Shown: one piece after another, positions 33,321-40,847 of the stretch
Layout: the number at the start of each line of letters is the position of its first letter
Numbering within the stretch: position 1 is the first letter of the stretch
Assembly: GCF_005402965.1 (NCBI RefSeq)
Contig: NZ_BJCF01000043.1
Coordinates: forward strand, 1 to 40,847
Reading direction: 5' to 3'
Length of the DNA: 40,847 nucleotides
From: Dolichospermum planctonicum
GTDB taxonomy: Bacteria; Cyanobacteriota; Cyanobacteriia; Cyanobacteriales; Nostocaceae
Made by a program: the position numbers and the translations under genes
The notes under the pieces: generated by a model
Database searches by the model: none
What the model was told of the DNA's origin: nothing
Seen by the model: only the letters and a program-made list of their open reading frames with translations

Positions 33321-34338
33321 AACTTTTTGTATAAACTCTACCCGAATCTGGATTATAAGTTTGTAAAGCCTTCATATATTGAGCGCGTTCAAAAGCACTA
33401 GGATGAGGACAATTTAACTGGCTCATACTACCTTGCATTTGTTGTACAGATTCATATTCGTGTATTTCCATCCATTCACGCAGGTCTTTTTCTAAACACT
33501 GTATATAAGTAATTTTTCTCCGCAATAATACAGAGCAAAGCATAGTAATATTTGCGCCTACCATCAGCATTTTAATTACATCCTGAGCATTATGAATACC
33601 ACTAGTTGCAGCAAGACTACCGTGAATATGTCCATAGAGAATGGCTATCCAGCGCAGAGGTAAACGCATGGCTTGGGGGGTACTTAATAATACATTAGGT
33701 TCAACCTCTAGAATTTCTAAATTAATATCTGGTTGATAAAAGCGATTAAATAATACTAAACCATCAGCACCGGCAAGATCTAAACGTTTGGCCATATTTG
33801 CCATATTAGTGAAATAGGGACTGAGTTTAACAGCTACAGGAATGGTAACTGCGGCTTTCACCGATGTGAGAATATCAATATAATTCTGTTCAATTTCTGC
33901 ACTTATTAAATCTGGGTCTGTAGGAACATCATAAATATTTAATTCTAGTGCTGATACCCCCGCTTCTTCCATGAGTTTACCATATTTAGTCCAACCACCA
34001 ACAGAACAACCATTAAGACTGCCAATAATGGGAATATCTACTGTTTCCTTAGCTTTCTGAATATGATCTAAATATTCTTCAGGTCCTACCCGAAAATTAG
34101 TTATATCGGGGAAATAGGTTAAAGCTTCGGGAAAACTTTCTGTACCATAACTGAGATGATGATGAAGTTGGGATTTTTCTAAAGTTAATTGTTCTTCAAA
34201 TAATGAGTGCATAACCACAGCACCCGCACCCGCATCTTCCATACTTTTAATATTATCAATTTCCCGTGAAAGTGGAGAAGCGGAAGGAACTAAAGGTGAT
34301 TTTAATTCTAAGCCTAAATATGTGGTAGTTAAATTCAT
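33319..34338 (-). CDS. Dihydroorotate dehydrogenase-like flavoprotein
   Basis: This 339-residue FMN-binding TIM barrel resembles class 1 dihydroorotate dehydrogenase: TTYLGLELKSPLVPSASPLS (4-23), DAGAGAVVMHSLFEEQ, PIIGSLNGCSVGGW, VAVKLSPYFTNMANMAK, GLVLFNRFYQPD, SGIHNAQDVIKMLMVGAN. In cyanobacteria such genes are commonly found beside nifJ, which I recall from annotated genomes. That suggests a role in redox or pyruvate metabolism rather than pyrimidine synthesis. It lies 105 bp downstream of nifJ on the same strand, probably in one transcript. The leader contains a 13-bp repeat array and no recognisable Shine-Dalgarno. Confidence 0.88.
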   Translation of the reverse strand: MNLTTTYLGLELKSPLVPSASPLSREIDNIKSMEDAGAGAVVMHSLFEEQLTLEKSQLHHHLSYGTESFPEALTYFPDITNFRVGPEEYLDHIQKAKETVDIPIIGSLNGCSVGGWTKYGKLMEEAGVSALELNIYDVPTDPDLISAEIEQNYIDILTSVKAAVTIPVAVKLSPYFTNMANMAKRLDLAGADGLVLFNRFYQPDINLEILEVEPNVLLSTPQAMRLPLRWIAILYGHIHGSLAATSGIHNAQDVIKMLMVGANITMLCSVLLRRKITYIQCLEKDLREWMEIHEYESVQQMQGSMSQLNCPHPSAFERAQYMKALQTYNPDSGRVYTKS

Positions 34339-34342
34339 AATT

Positions 34343-34406
34343 TTAATAATTTGGGTTAATAATTTGGGTTAATAATTTGGGTTAATAATTTGGGTTAATA
34401 ATTTGG
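34343..34406. repeat. 13-bp tandem repeat TTAATAATTTGGG (5 units)
   Basis: Five head-to-tail copies lie in the gap between nifJ and the downstream flavoprotein gene, exactly where that gene's ribosome-binding site would be expected. Confidence 0.9.
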
Positions 34407-34443
34407 TAATTTAATGATTTTCTTCCTTTTCCTGAGTTCTGAT

Positions 34444-37400
34444 TTAGGTTTCTTGCAATTTTCCTGCGGCTAAATATTGATACATTTGCCACCGATTGTT
34501 AACATCAACTTGTGCTTCTTTTAAAAGTTGTTTTGCTGTTTCTGGATTAATTTTCGTCAACATTTGAAAACGATTTTCCATATACATGGAATTTTCTATT
34601 GGTATCTTAGGAGTGCGGGAATCGAGTTGTAGAGGGTTTTTCCCCTGTTTAATGCGGTCGGGGTGATAACGATATAATAACCAGCGTCCAGAGTCCACAG
34701 CGGCTTTTTGATTTTGCATTGCTGTACTCATATTAATTCCGTGAGCAATACAATGACTATAGGCAATAATTAAGGATGGACCATTATAAGCTTCAGCTTC
34801 TAAAAAAGTTTTTAAAGTTTGTTCATCTTTTGCACCCATTGCTACACTAGCAACATAAACATTACCATAGGTCATAGCCATTAAACCCAAGTCTTTCTTA
34901 GTTGTTCTTTTACCACCTGCTGCAAATTTTGTAACTGCACCTTTAGGAGTAGATTTAGACATTTGACCTCCGGTATTAGAATAAACTTCTGTGTCTAATA
35001 CCAAAATATTAACGTTGCGGCCACTAGCAATTACATGATCTAAACCACCATAACCAATATCATAAGCCCAACCGTCACCACCAATGATCCAAACACTTTT
35101 TTTAACTAAATAATCAGCTAAGGATTTTAAATTTTGGATTTGGGATTTGAGATTGCTTTTGGTTATAGATTCGAGAAGTTGATCTAATTTTTGTTTGAGA
35201 AGAGAAATTCGTTCTCGTTGTTCATAAATATCTGCTTCATCTTTTTGTTCAGCATTGAGGATATCTGTTACTAAAGTTTCACCTATTTCTGGTGCAAATT
35301 GTTGAAGTAAATAGGCTGCAAATTCCCCTTGTTTATCTATAGAAATGCGGAAACCTAAGCCAAATTCGGCATTATCTTCAAATAAACTATTAGACCATGC
35401 AGGACCCCTACCTGCGGCGTTTTTTGTCCAAGGAGTGGTGGGTAAATTACCCCCATAGATAGATGAACAACCGGTGGCATTAGCGACGATCATGCGATCG
35501 CCAAATAATTGTGTTACTAATTTAATATAGGGTGTTTCTCCACATCCCGCACAAGCACCAGAAAACTCAAATAAAGGTTCTTGCATTTGTTGTTGATTAA
35601 TATGATGCAACTGCAAATTTTTTCTATCTGGGTTAGGAATATTTAAGAAGAAATCCCAGTTTTCTCGCTCTTGTTCTCGCAATGGTCTTTGTGGTTCCAT
35701 ATTAATGGCTTTTCTGCGAGGTTCGGCCTTATTTTTTGCAGGACAAATATCAACACAAATACCGCAACCTGTACAATCTTCCGCTGCTACTTGAATGGTA
35801 AATTTTAAATTATGCCAATCATGTTCTTTCGCATTGGCACTTTTAAAAGTTTTTGGTGCATTTTCTAATACTTCTGCTGCATATACTTTAGCACGAATTA
35901 CACTATGAGGACACACCATTACACATTTACCACATTGAATACAAACGTCACTATCCCAAACAGGAATTTCTGCCGCAATATTGCGTTTTTCCCATTTAGA
36001 TGTTCCCGTGGGATATGTACCATCTATTGGTAATGCACTCACGGGTAAATCATCTCCTTGACGGGCTATGATTTTACCTAATACATTATGAACAAAATCT
36101 GCTGTAGGTTCGGGAATAGATGATAGTTCTGTTTTTGCTGCTTTGGCTATAATCTGATGAAGATTTTCCAGAGTTTTATCAACTGCTTTAATATTCAATT
36201 CGACAATTTCTTCACCTTTTTTACCGTAGGTTTTATGGATAGATTCCTTAATTTTAGCAATAGCTTCTGCCTTTGGTAAAATACCGGAAATAGCAAAGAA
36301 ACAAACCTGCATAACTATGTTAATATGTCCACCTATTCCCGCTTCACGAGCGACTTTATAGGCATTAATCACATAAAAGTTGAGATTTTTATTAATTATC
36401 TCCTGCTGTATGGAAGCTGGTAATTTATCCCAAATTTCATCTTGATGATCAGGTGCATTTAATAAAAAAGTACCACCAGGAATTATCTCTTTTAAGATCG
36501 GGAATTTTTCTAAAAAGTCCCATTGATGACAAGCGATAAAATTGGCTTTCGTAATTAAATAATGAGAGCGAATTTTCTCAGAGCCAAAGCGCAAATGAGA
36601 AACCGTTACAGAACCAGATTTTTTAGAATCATAAACAAAATAACCTTGGCTATAATTATCAGTTTCTTCTCCAATAATTTTAATTGAATTTTTATTTGCA
36701 CTCACTGTACCATCTGCACCCAAACCGTAGAAAATTGCCCTGACTATATTATCCGGTTCAATATTAAATTCTGGATTATATCCTAAACTAGTATGTGTAA
36801 TATCATCATTAATTCCAATCGTAAAATGATTTTTTGGTATTTCAATATCTAAATTATCAAATACTGATTTTACCATCGTCGGTGTAAATTCTTTAGATGA
36901 TAAACCATATCTACCACCAACAACTTTAATTTGATTAATTTGGTTTTCTGCTAACGCTGTCACCACATCTAAATATAAAGGTTCACCAATAGCACCCGGT
37001 TCTTTTGTTCTATCTAAAACTGCAATACTGCGGGTAGTTTTGGGCAGAGAATCAATAAATTTTTGGACATCAAAGGGACGATATAATCTCACTTTGATTA
37101 CTCCAACTTTTTCCCCGTGTTGGTTAAGATAATCTACAGTCTCCTGGACGGTTTCACAACCAGAACCCATGAGAATAATGATTTTTTCTGCTGCTGAATG
37201 TCCATAATAATCAAATATTTTATATTCTCTTCCTGTCATTTCTAAAAATTCATCCATGACCCTTTGAGTTATATCTGAACAAGCTAAATAAAAAGAATTT
37301 ACCGTTTCCCTGCTTTGAAAATAAACATCAGGGTTTTGTGCCGTTCCTCGTAATACCGGGTTATCAGGTGTTAAAGCTCGTAAACGATGGGCAATTACTA

Positions 37401-37998
37401 ACTCTATGGGAATGAATTTCTCTAAGTCTTGAGTTGTTAATATTTCTATTTTATCTACTTCGTGAGAAGTGCGAAAACCATCAAAAAAATGTAAATAAGG
37501 TATCCGTGATTCTAAACTTGCGCGTGTAGAAATAAGGGCAAAATCATGGGCTTCTTGCACAGAAGCAGCGCACAACATAGCAAAACCGGTACTTCTTGCG
37601 GCCATGACATCACTATGATCTCCAAAAATTGAGAGCGCTTGCACTGCCAGCGATCGCGCCGCAATATGAAATACTGTAGGTGTAAGCTCTCCCGCAATTT
37701 TATACATATTTGGGAGCATTAACATCAATCCCTGGGAAGCTGTAAATGTGGTTGTCAGTGAACCCGTCTGTAAAGCACCGTGTACAGCACCAGCAACCCC
37801 CCCTTCACTCTGTAACTGCACCACTGAGGGAACAGTTCCCCAAATGTTCGGTTTTCCCTCATTCATCCAAGTATCAGACCATTCAGCCATAGGTGAAGAT
37901 GGTGTAATAGGGTAAATAGCAATTACCTCGTTTAATTGATAAACAACCTGAGCAACAGCTTCATTACCGTCTATAGTGGCAAAAATTTTATTTTTCAT
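34444..37998 (-). CDS. nifJ: Pyruvate:ferredoxin (flavodoxin) oxidoreductase
   Basis: This 1184-residue single-chain PFOR oxidises pyruvate to acetyl-CoA + CO2 and reduces ferredoxin or flavodoxin. Domain I begins MKNKIFATIDGNEAVAQVVY with YPITPSSPMAEW. The two-cluster ferredoxin domain has CIQCGKCVMVCP (about 685) and CTGCGICVDICP (about 741). The TPP domain has GACAGCGETPYIKL, TGCSSIYGGNLP and IIGGDGWAYDIGYGGL (about 970) with YSNTGGQMSKSTP. A short spacer, KSNLKSQIQNLKSLADYL (about 947-963), looks repeat-derived. In heterocystous species NifJ can feed nitrogenase or fermentative/mixotrophic metabolism. The only upstream gene on this strand is the 88-residue ORF, 24 bp away. Confidence 0.97.
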   Translation of the reverse strand: MKNKIFATIDGNEAVAQVVYQLNEVIAIYPITPSSPMAEWSDTWMNEGKPNIWGTVPSVVQLQSEGGVAGAVHGALQTGSLTTTFTASQGLMLMLPNMYKIAGELTPTVFHIAARSLAVQALSIFGDHSDVMAARSTGFAMLCAASVQEAHDFALISTRASLESRIPYLHFFDGFRTSHEVDKIEILTTQDLEKFIPIELVIAHRLRALTPDNPVLRGTAQNPDVYFQSRETVNSFYLACSDITQRVMDEFLEMTGREYKIFDYYGHSAAEKIIILMGSGCETVQETVDYLNQHGEKVGVIKVRLYRPFDVQKFIDSLPKTTRSIAVLDRTKEPGAIGEPLYLDVVTALAENQINQIKVVGGRYGLSSKEFTPTMVKSVFDNLDIEIPKNHFTIGINDDITHTSLGYNPEFNIEPDNIVRAIFYGLGADGTVSANKNSIKIIGEETDNYSQGYFVYDSKKSGSVTVSHLRFGSEKIRSHYLITKANFIACHQWDFLEKFPILKEIIPGGTFLLNAPDHQDEIWDKLPASIQQEIINKNLNFYVINAYKVAREAGIGGHINIVMQVCFFAISGILPKAEAIAKIKESIHKTYGKKGEEIVELNIKAVDKTLENLHQIIAKAAKTELSSIPEPTADFVHNVLGKIIARQGDDLPVSALPIDGTYPTGTSKWEKRNIAAEIPVWDSDVCIQCGKCVMVCPHSVIRAKVYAAEVLENAPKTFKSANAKEHDWHNLKFTIQVAAEDCTGCGICVDICPAKNKAEPRRKAINMEPQRPLREQERENWDFFLNIPNPDRKNLQLHHINQQQMQEPLFEFSGACAGCGETPYIKLVTQLFGDRMIVANATGCSSIYGGNLPTTPWTKNAAGRGPAWSNSLFEDNAEFGLGFRISIDKQGEFAAYLLQQFAPEIGETLVTDILNAEQKDEADIYEQRERISLLKQKLDQLLESITKSNLKSQIQNLKSLADYLVKKSVWIIGGDGWAYDIGYGGLDHVIASGRNVNILVLDTEVYSNTGGQMSKSTPKGAVTKFAAGGKRTTKKDLGLMAMTYGNVYVASVAMGAKDEQTLKTFLEAEAYNGPSLIIAYSHCIAHGINMSTAMQNQKAAVDSGRWLLYRYHPDRIKQGKNPLQLDSRTPKIPIENSMYMENRFQMLTKINPETAKQLLKEAQVDVNNRWQMYQYLAAGKLQET
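35123..35158 (-). repeat. Repeat-derived in-frame segment inside nifJ
   Basis: The + strand reads GATTTTAAATTTTGGATTTG then GGATTTGAGATTG, the character of the Nostocales 'ATTTTGGATTT' dispersed repeat. On the coding strand it gives NLKSQIQNLKS in the linker just before the TPP-binding domain. Confidence 0.65.
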
Positions 37999-38022
37999 AT
38001 TTATATTATTTATATCTTTATA

Positions 38023-38289
38023 TTATTCGTATATAATTACAGTGTTTCCTTTCCTGGGTATAGATACCCCATTAAAGTAGGTTTTTTTGGAATTATCTAT
38101 ACTGTTAATTTTCTGCTTACTGTATTTATCATCTCCACTGATATTTTGTTTTTTTAACTTATTTTTGAATAAATCAATATCGCAATAACCCCCTAAAAAA
38201 ACCTCTGTTTGCTCTGGAGTAATATCTTCCAGAAGCAACTTGACATCAATTTGATAAATATCGGTATTGGACTGTAATATTTTAGCCAT
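38023..38289 (-). CDS. Small orphan protein with a Gly-Gly motif after an acidic segment
   Basis: I do not recognise this 88-residue protein. It begins MAKILQSNTDIYQIDVKLLL and then EDITPEQTEVFLGGYCDIDL. The 'L-x-D-[LI]-T-x-E-Q-x-E-x-x-x-G-G' pattern resembles double-glycine leaders of secreted peptides or RiPP precursors. The remainder is Lys/Asn/Ser-rich (NKLKKQNISGDDKYSKQK) and ends IPRKGNTVIIYE. A perfect palindrome GGGTAT-AG-ATACCC lies within the gene near 38057-38070. It ends 24 bp before nifJ on the same strand. No maturase or transporter gene is nearby and the ribosome-binding site is weak, so it may be a chance or decaying ORF. Confidence 0.45.
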   Translation of the reverse strand: MAKILQSNTDIYQIDVKLLLEDITPEQTEVFLGGYCDIDLFKNKLKKQNISGDDKYSKQKINSIDNSKKTYFNGVSIPRKGNTVIIYE

Positions 38290-38470
38290 TGTCTTATATC
38301 TTCATGAATTAAAGATTACTCTGTCTTCTAGACTGGCAAAAATTATCATAATTTTCATCTATCTATTGGCTAATATTCAAACTAATTCCCTGCCATACTA
38401 TAAAATACCCCATACTAACTTTAGCATGGGATATATAACAACAGGTATCCGAAATCATTTACAGTTGAGT

Positions 38471-38782
38471 CTACCTTTCTCCTGCGGTTATAAGTTGAGA
38501 TAAATCTCTGTAATTAGGACTATTGACAGAAGCTTGAATATCAGCTTTCGTTTTTTGTTTACTAGCTGTTACCAGTGCAGAAATTTGACGGTTTTCTTTA
38601 ATTAATCGGCTGTAAGTACGTTGAGGAATATAATGGATTGGATTATAACCAATATAACGTAAAATCAGCACACAAGCCCAAGAATACCGACCATCAGCAA
38701 TAGCTTCGATGATATGATTGAATTGTTCAGGAGTGATAACACTATGAAAATCTTTCTGAGAATAAGAAGCTTGATAGTTCAT
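38471..38782 (-). CDS. HetP-family heterocyst commitment protein
   Basis: This 103-residue protein starts MNYQASYSQKDF. The HetP core is clear at about 18-60: VITPEQFNHIIEAIADGRYS, WACVLILRYIGYNPIHYIP, QRTYSRLIKENRQ. HetP and its paralogues act after HetR in commitment to heterocyst differentiation; which paralogue this is cannot be decided here. The tail (LVTASKQKTKADIQASVNSP) is variable. I chose the ATG at 38782, preceded by AGGG six bases upstream, rather than the longer frame to 38884, because the extra residues are unlike the family. The gene stands alone and no HetR-site palindrome was recognised upstream. Confidence 0.85.
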   Translation of the reverse strand: MNYQASYSQKDFHSVITPEQFNHIIEAIADGRYSWACVLILRYIGYNPIHYIPQRTYSRLIKENRQISALVTASKQKTKADIQASVNSPNYRDLSQLITAGER

Positions 38783-39372
38783 AACTAACCCTGATTTAAT
38801 CTTGTAGGACTGAAAGTTAATAAGTCGTAATAACTGAGAATAGAGAATCTTTCTAGTCCAAATTAATAAGACTTTTATGGTCAAATTTGGGAATTTTTAT
38901 CCTGATTTGATCAGTCTTTTAACTCCTGACTTCTAATCCTCTAAATCCCCACTTACATGGAGAAATTCATGGGATATCTGATCTCACAGCGTTATATGCA
39001 CGTAATATGCAAAGGATTCAATTCTCTTGGTAAGTAACTTTGATATCTAAATTCGAGTATAGCGATAACTTTTCGATTAAATATCAATATTATTTGTGGT
39101 TATCAGAGAACTTTATTAAGTTTTTGTGAGCTTTGTTCAGAAGTGGTTGACATTCAAGTAACCCTATATCTGTCAAGTAATTATTAGTTTTGTAATCTTT
39201 GTTATATCATGGGCAATTTTTTATCTACATAGATTAGATTCTGAATTGTTTGAGTGTATAAATTGGTAAATTACTAAACTCACTACCCTTCTATTAGTAA
39301 AAAATATAGGTAAATTCCCAGATTTTATACTTAATTTGATTGTTTGATAACGAATAGGAAATACAGCTACTC
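38783..39372. other. AT-rich intergenic region upstream of the HetP-family gene
   Basis: This stretch contains no credible gene. It should carry the HetP-family promoter. I searched by eye for GTA-N8-TAC (NtcA) sites and long palindromes and saw none convincing. Confidence 0.5.
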
Positions 39373-39668
39373 TAATTATGACACTATTTAAATAGTCATA
39401 CAATATTGAAATATTTCCTGACATTTGCTATCTACAGTTTTGTAAATACCCATTGTGACACTATTACATATAGAATACTATGTTTTCAGTAACTAGTCAG
39501 CCAAATTGGCACTTTGTGCCTCTAAATAGTAGAGAAAATGTCAGGCTTCAATTGCGTATCAAATGACTGTTTAAATAGTGTCATAAGGAGTATTTACAAA
39601 AATGTAGATCAGAGGTAATTCAATATTGTATGACTGTTTAAATAGTGTCATAAGCAGTATTTACAAAA
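39373..39668. repeat. 67-bp repeat cluster in direct and inverted orientation
   Basis: The core ATGACTGTTTAAATAGTGTC followed by ATAAG.AGTATTTACAAAA occurs at 39563-39600 and 39630-39667, exactly 67 bp apart. An inverted copy, about 90 bp and covering more than one unit, lies at 39373-39463 (TATGACACTATTTAAATAG on +). Each core contains the near-palindrome TGACxxTTTAAATAGTGTCA, perfect over ACTATTTAAATAGT in the inverted copy. No ORF overlaps it. Confidence 0.85.
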
Positions 39669-39828
39669 TCTTAAATAGCCCCTATAGTAGTGGAAATTTT
39701 TTTGGTTATTGGTTATTTTTAATTCTCTAGCTAAATTAGTTACACCTGATCACGAAATACCCAACTTATTAAAGCGACTGAGAAGATGATTATCAAGTTT
39801 TTGGATTATTGAAAGCCTATTCTTACAA

Positions 39829-40015
39829 GACTTACGCAAAATATCTCTCCCTAAACCCCCATTTCTCCGTGACCTCTGTACCTGGAGTGGTGTATAGCTC
39901 CTGCGTCGCTACGCAAGCTATGGACACGCTACGCGAACGCTATTCCGTGACTCGTGGGTAAGTCCTATCTTATTCAGGGGAACTTCATAAATTAGCCCTA
40001 CTTTGCGTAAGTCCC
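39829..40015. mobile_element. MITE-like element with GACTTACGCAAA terminal inverted repeats
   Basis: GACTTACGCAAA near 39830 and TTTGCGTAAGTC near 40003 are perfect 12-bp inverted ends of a roughly 185-bp non-coding segment. Inside is a hairpin (TAGCT 39895-39899 and GCGT 39903-39906 with ACGC 39911-39914 and AGCTA 39916-39920) followed by ACGCTACGCGAACGC, a dispersed Nostocales phrase. A solitary end, GGACTTACGCA, is at 19094-19104. No transposase is present, so it would move in trans if at all. Confidence 0.7.
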
Positions 40016-40023
40016 TAAGATGT

Positions 40024-40653
40024 CTAATGTTCAAATAAGTCTTTGAATTGTAATAAATCTAAGGTGACAATTGTGGATAAAGTTTGAAAACATTCTTGGG
40101 CCAGTTGCCAACGTTCTTCCCGTTTTAACATAACTGTAAGTTTTTGCTGTATACTCAGTAGGTAACGAACGTCATTAGCAGCATAACTTAATTGTACTTG
40201 GGATAAATTACTAGCATTACCCCAATCAGAACTTTGGGCGCTTTTATCTAATTCTACTTTTTCTATTTCTAATACTACGTCTTTTAGCCCGTGACGATTT
40301 GTATAAGTACGTGCTAACTTACTAGCAATTTTAGTACAAAAGACGGGCTGAACAAAAATGTTTAAATTGTGCCTTAAAGTAGCCATATCAAACCTAGCAA
40401 AGTGAAAAACTTTGACGATATGGGTTGCTTCCATAAGTGTTTTTAAATTAGGTGCGGCTGTTTGTCCTTTAGATACGCGAATAGCGGTGACTTGGCCTTC
40501 TGGGTTACAAAGTTGAACCAGACACAAACGGTCTCGTTGTGGCAAAAGTCCCATTGTTTCTGTATCAACAGCGATCGCTGAAGCTTTTAAATACTCAGAA
40601 AGGGCAGCATCACTTAAATCGCCGTCACCAACTTGAAAATCCTGCAATATCAT
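40024..40653 (-). CDS. RNase D-type 3'-5' exonuclease
   Basis: This 209-residue DEDDy exonuclease domain protein has ExoI with VDTETMG (Asp30, Glu32), ExoII with HFARFDMATL (Asp89), and ExoIII with YAANDVRYL (Tyr157, Asp161). KIASKLARTYTNRHGLKDVV follows the usual RNase D pattern. It lacks the C-terminal HRDC domains of E. coli RNase D (375 residues), as do short cyanobacterial and alphaproteobacterial homologues, so it is a compact RNase D acting on RNA 3' ends such as tRNA precursors. Its neighbour downstream is the MITE-like element. No gene was found in the 194 bp to its right at the window edge. Confidence 0.9.
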   Translation of the reverse strand: MILQDFQVGDGDLSDAALSEYLKASAIAVDTETMGLLPQRDRLCLVQLCNPEGQVTAIRVSKGQTAAPNLKTLMEATHIVKVFHFARFDMATLRHNLNIFVQPVFCTKIASKLARTYTNRHGLKDVVLEIEKVELDKSAQSSDWGNASNLSQVQLSYAANDVRYLLSIQQKLTVMLKREERWQLAQECFQTLSTIVTLDLLQFKDLFEH

Positions 40654-40847
40654 GAAGTTATCAAATATAAATTATCTTTATTGTGCCAGATCATAATACT
40701 ATTTCTCACACTCCAGTTAAAACCCACATTCCGCACCCCAAACTGTCACAGAGGTAAATTACGTAGAGAAAAAATTAAAGAGAGCATCAAAACAAACATA
40801 TAAAGTGAAAAAAGGCATTTGAGAAACAGTAAATCACCAAAAACGTC

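Noticed and set aside
39221-39424. 67-codon minus-strand ORF
   Set aside because: Its start overlaps the 67-bp repeat cluster and the composition is that of AT-rich non-coding DNA.
39373-39668. Possible CRISPR or iteron array
   Set aside because: Only three copies, in mixed orientation, with interspersed sequence that is itself partly repeated. No cas or rep gene nearby.

Overview
The window looks like chromosome of a filamentous, heterocyst-forming cyanobacterium (order Nostocales; an Anabaena/Dolichospermum/Nostoc-like genome). The evidence is AT-rich DNA with about fifteen HIP1 octamers (GCGATCGC) counted by eye, a psaC-glmS pair, a minCDE operon, a HetP-family gene, nifJ, and many Nostocales-style repeats: heptanucleotide GGGTAAT/TAGGTAA arrays, AGATCCCCGACTTC palindromes and ACTTACGCAAA termini. 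No tRNA, rRNA, CRISPR array or intact insertion sequence was seen.

Layout. 1-4.9 kb is an accessory patch: an 81-bp tandem repeat array, an orphan antitoxin-like gene whose 3' end runs into that array, a Uma2-family nuclease and a large SNF2-type helicase with a C-terminal DUF3883 nuclease-like domain (DrmD-like, but without partner genes). 5.2-7.4 kb holds a Pmp3-type membrane peptide, an eIF1/SUI1-like protein and a CtpB-like S41 protease. At about 8 kb a relic of an IS200/IS605 tnpB 3' end lies just upstream of a four-carbon acid sugar kinase gene. 9.6-12.1 kb is minC-minD-minE. Then come an exported unknown protein, a 1-kb gap, fmt convergent with a DUF6464 gene, psaC with a strong terminator, and glmS.

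18.8-20.0 kb is a small graveyard: REP-like palindromes, a fragment of a REP-associated tyrosine transposase, and a toxin-antitoxin locus with an intact antitoxin and a broken toxin. ileS follows, with a duplicated 41-residue insert, then a second Uma2 gene.

24-38 kb is rich in genes of the PEP/pyruvate/acetyl-CoA node: PEP synthase, a pyruvate-kinase-like protein without the usual C-terminal domain, a CBS-PAS hybrid histidine kinase, a small conserved protein, 6-phosphofructokinase, a dihydroorotate-dehydrogenase-like flavoprotein and pyruvate:ferredoxin oxidoreductase (nifJ). I infer that the kinase may sense energy state for this neighbourhood; the sequence does not prove it. The right end has a small orphan peptide with a Gly-Gly motif, a HetP-family protein, a 1.2-kb repeat-rich gap (67-bp repeats in both orientations and a MITE-like element) and a short RNase D-type exonuclease.

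I did not find a clear undescribed multi-gene system. The most unusual signals are the duplicated insert in IleRS, the helicase-nuclease without partners, the tnpB/omega-RNA relic, the REP/RAYT relic, the way heptamer arrays coincide with stop codons, and the 67-bp repeat cluster.
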